DNA of 64,000 nt from Nostoc sp. HK-01. Lineage in GTDB: Bacteria > Cyanobacteriota > Cyanobacteriia > Cyanobacteriales > Nostocaceae. How positions within the stretch are numbered: position 1 is the first letter of the stretch; each line of letters starts with the position of its first letter. The notes beneath the pieces are model-generated. The model ran no database searches, was not told where the DNA came from, and worked only from the letters and a program-made list of their open reading frames with translations. Both the position numbers and the translations under genes were made by a program. Location: the NCBI GenBank assembly GCA_003990705.1, contig AP018319.1:372001-436000 (forward strand). Direction: 5' to 3'. Of the stretch, positions 58,758 through 64,000 are shown in pieces.

Positions 58758-59570
58758 CTAAAATGGCATATCCTTTTGTTCTTCAACTGATGCTTGCGAC
58801 CAAAACTCTCTGAGCTTTTGGAGCTTCGCTGCTTGAAACTGCTGTTTCTCTTCGGGTGACACTTCACCAACCAATCGCTCAACCTCAGCCCGTTGCCGTT
58901 CCTTCAACTGCTCAACAGTGGCCGCAGGGAGGGCTAATGGTTGATTCTCTTGGGATGGTCGGAAGTTGCGACGGCGGTACAAGAACCTAAAGTGGCGTTT
59001 GTCTTGTGAAGGAAGCGATCGCCAGACTTCGGCATCCCAGCCGGGGGGTATGAAATCGGCTGATGGGGGCAGTAGGTTTTGGATTTGGGCTTGGAGTTGG
59101 GCGATCGCCTGTTGCATCGCCGGAATAGCTTGGAGCAGTGCCAACTGTTCATTGCTGAGGGTCTGCGGAGAGTAACCCGTTTGCGACCAGATGAATACCC
59201 GCAGCCCTGCCCTGGCAACCATGCGGTAATTGTTGACGGCGATTTGCTTACCTTTGTATTTACGTGCGTCTACAGCGTAGTATTCGAGAATCGCGTGGCA
59301 AAGTTCGTCAATTACGTACAAGCTCCCGTGAGAGTCGTTCGTTTCCAGTCTCAAACGTTGACCAGCAAATGGTTTTAGCGTTTCTGGAAGAGTATTCGTT
59401 TCCGGCTCGGAATCCTCAATTTGTGTTAGTAAATTAGAAATGGCAGAACTAGAACCTTCAGCCAGTCCACAGAAATTGGACAAAGCTCTGATTGTCATTC
59501 CGCTAACCCCATCACTTTGACGGGTACAAAATCCTAACTCGTCCTTGGTTTGAAATGTAATCGCGTCCAT
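58758..59570 (-). CDS. Plasmid protein, antirepressor-like, 270 aa
   Basis: GGAGGAGCT before ATG 59570 (MDAITFQTKDELGFCTRQSD) fixes the start; the frame is open 15 codons further up. Residues 90-140 (CHAILEYYAVDARKYKGKQI, AVNNYRMVARAGLRVFIWSQ TGY) share the core of the 294/252-aa proteins. The C-terminal region is basic and coiled-coil rich (LKERQRAEVERLVGEVSPEE). The start resembles phage-derived regulatory proteins. It is in the same operon as the 253-aa protein, 15 bp apart. Confidence 0.7.
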   Translation of the reverse strand: MDAITFQTKDELGFCTRQSDGVSGMTIRALSNFCGLAEGSSSAISNLLTQIEDSEPETNTLPETLKPFAGQRLRLETNDSHGSLYVIDELCHAILEYYAVDARKYKGKQIAVNNYRMVARAGLRVFIWSQTGYSPQTLSNEQLALLQAIPAMQQAIAQLQAQIQNLLPPSADFIPPGWDAEVWRSLPSQDKRHFRFLYRRRNFRPSQENQPLALPAATVEQLKERQRAEVERLVGEVSPEEKQQFQAAKLQKLREFWSQASVEEQKDMPF

Positions 59571-59674
59571 AGCTCCTCCGAATTTTTGACGCATGGAACT
59601 GTCGCGGCATTGCAACTATGCCGTCAGGTAGGTTAAACTTCTGCAACTAAAATTTATTGACTAGTAATAAATGC

Positions 59675-60358
59675 TTAGTAATCTTGAGCGATCGCACTAA
59701 CGATACTCAAAGCTTGTTGAGGAGTAATAGCTTGTTCAGGGTTTTTGTAAAAACCAAGGATTTTAGATTTAGGACGGACGATAATGGTTTGCCCTGTAGT
59801 GCATTTATCCCAAACAAAGCAGGAAATAGTGATGTTGTCGGTAGCCCAGCGAGTACCCCGTTTGTCTCTCCTAAAGCAAAAGCGGGGCAGAATTAAAACC
59901 AGTGAAGGCGAATGCTGTTCTAAAAAATCGGCCCGATCATCACAAGGTTCCAAGAAACTGGTCAATAGAAATGCGGCAACTCCTATACGTGCTTTGGTAT
60001 AAGCATTTTTGATAATCGGTGCAGCATCTTGCGCGTATGGCGGATTAGTACAAACCCAATCGCAATCAGGGAATACTTGCCAAGATTGGGCATCGGTAGC
60101 ATCTAAGTGAAAGTGAGCCTGTTTATTGGGGTCAATGTCGTTAGTCCAAATAGATTTTGTGTGCGGCCATGCTTCTAATAGAGAAGATATCGCGCCCATC
60201 CCTACACACGGTTCGCCAATAGTCCCAGATAATTTTACCTGACGCAGTAGTTCTGTAGTGAACCACGAAGGAGACTCGTAAAAGTTGAGAGGATGTCGAG
60301 TGATGGGTTCGATTGGAGTAACTGTAGTCGCTGGTATTAATAGTGTTGTGGTAGTCAT
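59675..60358 (-). CDS. NPPY-type (adenine) DNA methyltransferase-like protein, copy 2
   Basis: A 227-residue protein with LSGTIGEPCVGMGAISSLLE near residue 43 and DWVCTNPPYAQDAAPIIKNA near 103. The central region (GVAAFLLTSFLEPCDDRADF, LPRFCFRRDKRGTRWATDNI) is nearly the same as in copy 1 at 2095-2859. The SAM loop is better preserved here. It lacks about 25 residues at the C-terminus compared with copy 1. Probably a solitary methyltransferase of plasmid or phage type. Confidence 0.8.
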   Translation of the reverse strand: MTTTTLLIPATTVTPIEPITRHPLNFYESPSWFTTELLRQVKLSGTIGEPCVGMGAISSLLEAWPHTKSIWTNDIDPNKQAHFHLDATDAQSWQVFPDCDWVCTNPPYAQDAAPIIKNAYTKARIGVAAFLLTSFLEPCDDRADFLEQHSPSLVLILPRFCFRRDKRGTRWATDNITISCFVWDKCTTGQTIIVRPKSKILGFYKNPEQAITPQQALSIVSAIAQDY

Positions 60359-60638
60359 CTAAACCTCTATTTGATTTAATAGGTTTTGATTTCTAACAAT
60401 CTCCCTTATAAGTGCTTTTAAACACAGCAATAGACGCAATAATCTTGTTTCAGGTATGAAGTAGCTGCCAGTTTACTCAAAATGAAGAAGTAAATGGGGT
60501 TCTTTGCTCTGTCAAAAGTATGTCGGCGTTATGAATAACTCATGCAGTTGTAAATAATTTCCGCAAAGCGATTGCATTGCTCCTTTTAGCGATCGCTTTT
60601 GTTTTAACGTAGACAAGTCAGACTATAACATTTACAAT
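60359..60638. other. Divergent intergenic region between the methyltransferase and XRE genes
   Basis: About 280 bp. A TATAAC at 60624-60629 could be the -10 of the XRE gene. HIP1-like GCGATCGC is present near 60589. No gene was seen. Confidence 0.4.
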
Positions 60639-60959
60639 ATGGTGGAGTCAAGTGAAACTTGTCGAGAATTGATTATGTTGGAGCTAAATATAGTTGCTAG
60701 TGTAAATTGGAATGCCACGTATGGAGAACGATTAAGAGAAATGCGTGGCAAGGTTCCTATGCAACGCCTAGCAGATGAAGTAAGCGAAAAATATGGGTAT
60801 CGAGTAACTAAACAATATATTCAAATGTTAGAACGTCCTTTTGGCGAAAAAGCCTCTAAAACAGTCTCTTTTATACTATTACGTTATATATGTGCTGCAT
60901 TAGGTAATGATGTTCAGTCCCTTTTTGGTTCTCCTAAAATTATAGAGCAGAACAAGTAA
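60639..60959 (+). CDS. XRE-like helix-turn-helix regulator, 94-106 aa
   Basis: Residues 24-95 (NATYGERLREMRGKVPMQRL, ADEVSEKYGYRVTKQYIQML, LRYICAALGNDVQSLF) form a Cro/CI-type HTH domain with a longer middle turn than usual. The start is ATG 60639 or ATG 60675 (MLELNIVASVNW). It faces away from the methyltransferase operon, the position regulators have in modules A and B. Confidence 0.8.
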   Translation: MVESSETCRELIMLELNIVASVNWNATYGERLREMRGKVPMQRLADEVSEKYGYRVTKQYIQMLERPFGEKASKTVSFILLRYICAALGNDVQSLFGSPKIIEQNK

Positions 60960-61444
60960 CCCTTGACAAAAGACAAGTGTGACTTTACTATGAAATTGTA
61001 AGGGCAAGGAAACAGCAAACTGCCAGCACCCGAACGCGAAAGAGTTTGCATCAGCATTCAGAACCATGAAATAGACAATCAATCAACCACCTGGAAGGGT
61101 ACTTGATGCACTGGTAAACCCAGAGAAGAGGATGGATACAGGAGGGGAGAGCGATTGCACCGATGTAAATCATTGGTGAATAAAAGATTGTCACAGCAGC
61201 ACTACATAAGCTTTCAACGCTCTTGTTGTGAGACTGCGCCAGATCAATAGATATGCTGCTGTTGCAAGCTCCGGTCACTGACGCGGAGTAATGTGTAAAA
61301 CTTCGCCAAAGTTCCGAGAGAAACGAAGTGCGGTTGCCGTCCTTGTGATGAGCGATCGCACTTCTCGGTTTTTACAACGCTTCGCTGATTTTCGATGAGT
61401 GTGTAGACGCTCTGCAAAAAAAATTCAGCAAGAGGTTAACAGGA
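60960..61444. other. Gene-free region, 485 bp, with a terminator-like stem
   Basis: No credible gene. GAAGTGCG (61325-61332) with CGCACTTC (61357-61364), extended by CCGAG/TCGG and followed by TTTTT at 61369-61373, could terminate transcription from the XRE gene. The rest is unremarkable. Confidence 0.45.
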
Positions 61445-61696
61445 ATGGACTTCGATTTTATTGATATTGATGATGCAGAATTAGCCCAATTAGAGCTAAC
61501 CCCAGAAGAGATAGAGCGATGCGAACTGTGGGCTGAAAGGCGCACACTCATTGAGGAAATTAGAAATCTTCAAGACCGCATAGTAGTTGCCCAAGCCAAA
61601 ACCTCTAATTCTCTAGAGGCTTACTGGAAAGCTTCTGCTAGTGCCTCGGTTGAGAGAGATTATCGGCTTGGTCGAGTCAAAACAATTCGTATTTAA
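61445..61696 (+). CDS. Hypothetical acidic coiled-coil protein, 83 aa
   Basis: An acidic start (MDFDFIDIDDAELAQLELTP) is followed by a helix rich in E and R (RRTLIEEIRNLQDRIVVAQA). TTAACAGGA lies just before the ATG. No domain recognised. It is between the XRE gene and the 212-aa paralogue in module C. Confidence 0.55.
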   Translation: MDFDFIDIDDAELAQLELTPEEIERCELWAERRTLIEEIRNLQDRIVVAQAKTSNSLEAYWKASASASVERDYRLGRVKTIRI

Positions 61697-61759
61697 CGCT
61701 TCGCTAAAAACTAGTGAGTGCGTTGTGGAAATCCACAACGTAATTCATATCCAAAATCA

Positions 61760-61800
61760 AAAGGCGATCGCTGTCCCTGGAAAAGTCTGCGATCGCCTTT
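61760..61800. promoter_or_regulatory. HIP1-containing hairpin in front of the 212-aa gene
   Basis: AAAGGCGATCGC (61760-61771) and GCGATCGCCTTT (61789-61800) form a perfect 12-bp stem with a 17-nt loop, 24 bp before the ATG. The arms are the same as those before the 261-aa paralogue at 38210-38250 apart from one base. Confidence 0.7.
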
Positions 61801-61824
61801 CTATCCATCAAAGGAATTACTATC

Positions 61825-62463
61825 ATGCCACAAACAACAACAATAGAGCAACTGCGGTCAGTCGAAATCGACTTCTACAACCACGAGATTTACGACGGAC
61901 AAAAGCTAATCGCCCGAATCACTTATGATCACAATGATCTAACGCAACCTTGGGTAGTTGAAATCAACAACCAAGAAGTATTCCGTCGTGCTTGGTGGCA
62001 GAAGTCTTTTGACGATATTTGCTGGTACTACAAAAAAGGCACTTTGCCAGTACAGGAAGAGGACAAGGAGCAGGGAGCGGGGAGCATGGGAGAGAATCTT
62101 GCCCCTCTGCGCCCTGCACCCTGCACCCCTACCTCTTCCGCTACAACGGGGAATGAAATCATGTGCGAAGTTGCCCGTTACTGTGAGATTTTTGGCTTGG
62201 AACTATCAGACGACGACAGTATTTACCGTGACGGACAAAAGCTGGGTCAAGTCGGCTGCACAGATGGTCAGGTGTGGTACACCAGAGCTTTTGCAAACCA
62301 TCGACAGAATGTTGCTTCAGCTAGAAATACAGTGGTGGCATTATCTGGGGTACAGCCAGTGTTCTTCGAGAGTCTTATGGATAAGCCGTTTGATCTCATC
62401 ACGCCTGAAGAATGGCTGATGTTGGCGGAGTATGAGCCAGTGCCGGAGTTGGTGGCGGCGTAG
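61825..62463 (+). CDS. Plasmid protein, 212 aa (short paralogue of the 279/261-aa proteins)
   Basis: QLRSVEIDFYNHEIYDGQKL and TYDHNDLTQPWVVEINNQEV match the middle of the 279/261-aa proteins. GNEIMCEVARYCEIFGLELS, QKLGQVGCTDGQVWYTRAFA and the ending VLAEYEPVPELVAA match their C-terminal part. The SAP-like N-terminus is missing. A G/C-rich repeat inserted in frame encodes KEQGAGSMGENLAPLRPAPC between the two conserved blocks. Function unknown. Confidence 0.7.
   Translation: MPQTTTIEQLRSVEIDFYNHEIYDGQKLIARITYDHNDLTQPWVVEINNQEVFRRAWWQKSFDDICWYYKKGTLPVQEEDKEQGAGSMGENLAPLRPAPCTPTSSATTGNEIMCEVARYCEIFGLELSDDDSIYRDGQKLGQVGCTDGQVWYTRAFANHRQNVASARNTVVALSGVQPVFFESLMDKPFDLITPEEWLMLAEYEPVPELVAA
62060..62135. 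repeat. G/C-rich dispersed repeat inserted in frame in the 212-aa gene
   Basis: GGAGCAGGGAGCGGGGAGCA and, about 35 bp later, CTGCGCCCTGCACCCTGCAC are inverted-repeat arms like those in the replication gene at 31325-31425. The paralogues at 6093 and 37387 lack it at this place. Confidence 0.75.
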
Positions 62464-62566
62464 TCAAGAAAAAGGGCGATTGCAGGCTCCACAAGCAATC
62501 GCCTCCCCTATACTGTTATCAAGATGTTTTATGATGCCACAAATCAGGACACAAGGTTCCACTTGT

Positions 62567-63043
62567 TCAAAAATGGCTTACCAGCACAATAAATGGCTGT
62601 TGAGTATTTTGTGCAAGAAATAATTGTACTCTGACAAATCCAGTTTTTTGCCATGCTCGGAGCGCACGTTGATTAAATGCTGCGACTGTAATCCGTAAAA
62701 ATTGGGGGTTGAAAGTTAAACGTGCAAATTCCAGGACATCTGTAATATACATCTGTCCTTTTCCCTGCCCTGTTAAGTCTGGGCGTACTCCTAAACCAAT
62801 ATCGAGTGCTTCTCTTTGATAATCGCCGAATGGCACTTGGGCTTCTTTGCCAAAGCAGCAATAAGCTACCAATTCACCATTGTCAAGAATGCTGTAGTAA
62901 GCGTTTTGAGGATCTACAAAATACTCGATTACTGTCGGGTCAGATGTGCTGTTATACATTTGGTACGGTGGCTCGTAATGCCAGTTTGTCAGTTTTTCGG
63001 CATTAGTCACATTCATCGGTTCAAAATGGAAGCGCATTGACAT
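62567..63043 (-). CDS. GNAT-family acetyltransferase
   Basis: A 158-residue protein with FEPMNVTNAEKLTNWHYEPP at the start, YYSILDNGELVAYCCFGKEA in the middle, and DIGLGVRPDLTGQGKGQMYI (the acetyl-CoA loop RPDLTGQGKG) near residue 83. NQRALRAWQKTGFVRVQLF near the end is the usual closing region. Substrate unknown. Stand-alone gene converging on the 212-aa gene. Confidence 0.9.
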   Translation of the reverse strand: MSMRFHFEPMNVTNAEKLTNWHYEPPYQMYNSTSDPTVIEYFVDPQNAYYSILDNGELVAYCCFGKEAQVPFGDYQREALDIGLGVRPDLTGQGKGQMYITDVLEFARLTFNPQFLRITVAAFNQRALRAWQKTGFVRVQLFLAQNTQQPFIVLVSHF

Positions 63044-63271
63044 ACTCCCAATTATTCAATCTATGCTTGGTGATCAAAGTATTCTTTTGCCTGATAAGTT
63101 CTAACTTTGGGACTAAAACTACTTTTACATTTAGGTAGAAGTAGCAATTTATTTGAGATGAAAAGGCGATTGCCGACTCTACAGGAGTAGACGCTTTGCG
63201 GCTTGTCGTTCGCGGTAGCGTCTCTGAAAGAGAAGACATCGCCTCAAATACTGAAAGTGGAATCATCAATC

Positions 63272-63604
63272 ATGCCACAATTAACAATTATCGATTCAAC
63301 TTATCTACCTGTTGGTTCACAACACCGCGTTCTTCTACCCCCAATAGACCTAAATGCAGAGATATCTAATATCTCTGGGTACAGACTGGTCTATTGCAGG
63401 GGCGAATGTCTAAGGGTTTATCAAGCCTACAAAGGCGATTCAATGCTGGGTCTGCTTTTCGAGCATTTAACTCACTGGTCAAACGCTGTAGACAACATTC
63501 GGCATCAGGAGCCTTTAACTGCGGCGATCGCATTAGATGAGTTCATGCAAGCGGCTGGTGTCATCAGAAAAGCAGAGAAAACGCGTTTGGGGGCTGCGGC
63601 TTAG
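63272..63604 (+). CDS. Hypothetical protein, 110 aa
   Basis: The start is ATG 63272 (MPQLTIIDSTYLPVGSQHRV); the frame is open 23 codons upstream through the dispersed GACGCTTTGCGGCTTGTCG repeat, which is not conserved coding. The body is GYRLVYCRGECLRVYQAYKG and LTAAIALDEFMQAAGVIRKA. No domain recognised. It is preceded by HIP1-like hairpin sequence, as are the paralogous genes of this module. Confidence 0.55.
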   Translation: MPQLTIIDSTYLPVGSQHRVLLPPIDLNAEISNISGYRLVYCRGECLRVYQAYKGDSMLGLLFEHLTHWSNAVDNIRHQEPLTAAIALDEFMQAAGVIRKAEKTRLGAAA

Positions 63605-64000
63605 GGAAGGCTCAGATTTAGTAAATGGCAGACTTTAGCACTCGTAATCAGGGATAGTTGCCTACTTGTTAATAAATCTGAGTTGGGTTAACTACTACCA
63701 AAGAGTGTGAATGGCTAAGGAGCTTTAGCAGTTCATCTAACAGCTTACTTGATGGTGATGTGCTGTGTCTAGTGTTTTCTGCTTCCTTCCTAATGCTGCT
63801 GCTAATCCGATTTTTCCAGGGTTTTTCACCTAGACAATAAAAAAGAACACCTAATACTTGTTAGCTGTTCCTAATGAATATTTCAATTAGTTGAAGGATA
63901 AGAGAGAGTTATAAATCTGACATCTGCCTTTAGATATATTAATGTTTTTTGGTCAAAACATTTGTCAAAGCCAACCCGGAGGTGCAAATTTGAAATTCTA
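63605..64000. other. Right end, gene-free except a possible start of a new gene
   Basis: About 380 bp without a credible gene. At the edge GGAGG (63978-63982) precedes TTG 63990 by 7 nt and opens a frame L-K-F that leaves the window. This may be the start of the next gene, but only four codons can be seen. Confidence 0.35.

Noticed and set aside
1-64000. tRNA, rRNA and riboswitch genes
   Set aside because: No cloverleaf with a TTCGANTC arm, rRNA stretch or conserved riboswitch core was recognised by eye; a covariance-model scan would be decisive.

Overview
The window looks like part of a plasmid from a filamentous, heterocyst-forming type cyanobacterium (Nostoc/Anabaena relatives). The evidence is the many GCGATCGC (HIP1) octamers, heptanucleotide tandem repeats, an XisH/XisI pair, a DUF2811 protein, a large CyRepA1/DUF3854-type replication protein at 29.7-33.0 kb, and a mycosporine-like amino acid (MAA) sunscreen cluster. 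No rRNA, tRNA, ribosomal protein or CRISPR array was seen. Everything here comes from reading the sequence; no database search was run.

Layout. 0-8.5 kb: plasmid module A. Leftward genes of unknown function end in an NPPY-type methyltransferase, and a divergent ribbon-helix-helix regulator is followed by a 306-aa DNA-binding-like protein. A clean IS903-type element with a 9-bp target duplication has split one small gene. 8.6-20.1 kb: accessory genes, including a Rieske oxygenase, Cys-tRNA(Pro) deacylase-like protein, several nuclease-fold proteins (HsdR-N, NucS-like, NERD, SNase, GIY-YIG) and membrane proteins. 19.3-20.7 kb: relics of a second rep gene and of module C. 21.6-29.5 kb: MAA locus mysA-mysB-mysC, oppositely oriented mysH, mysD and an MFS transporter. 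29.7-39.8 kb: module B (replication protein, AlkB, paralogues of module A, XRE regulator, second 306-aa protein). 39.9-57.7 kb: mosaic accessory region with a secreted TPR-CHAT protein, an IS5-type element, a partly duplicated glycosidase-like gene, two broken cas6 copies, SDR, XisH/XisI, acetyltransferase, EF-hand protein, pRiA4b ORF-3-like protein, an AlkA-type glycosylase and an HNH nuclease. 57.7-63.6 kb: module C, with paralogues of the methyltransferase, antirepressor-like and leader-hairpin genes.

How it works together. MysA and MysB should make 4-deoxygadusol from a sugar phosphate, MysC adds glycine to give mycosporine-glycine, MysD adds a second amino acid, and MysH converts the resulting disubstituted MAA to a palythine-type product. 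The three modules repeat one theme: a small regulator facing away from a long leftward operon, with paralogous genes in a different order each time. This suggests plasmid fusion or repeated internal duplication.

The most unusual structural signal is that 3' or middle fragments of the 306-aa gene lie directly behind a series of unrelated cargo genes, always on the + strand, giving a cassette-like architecture. Other points worth a look are cas6 copies fused to a C-terminal HTH, in-frame G/C-rich repeat insertions in two genes, near-identical hairpins ahead of paralogous genes, and an 11-bp phased cluster of DnaA-box-like sites at 55.3 kb.
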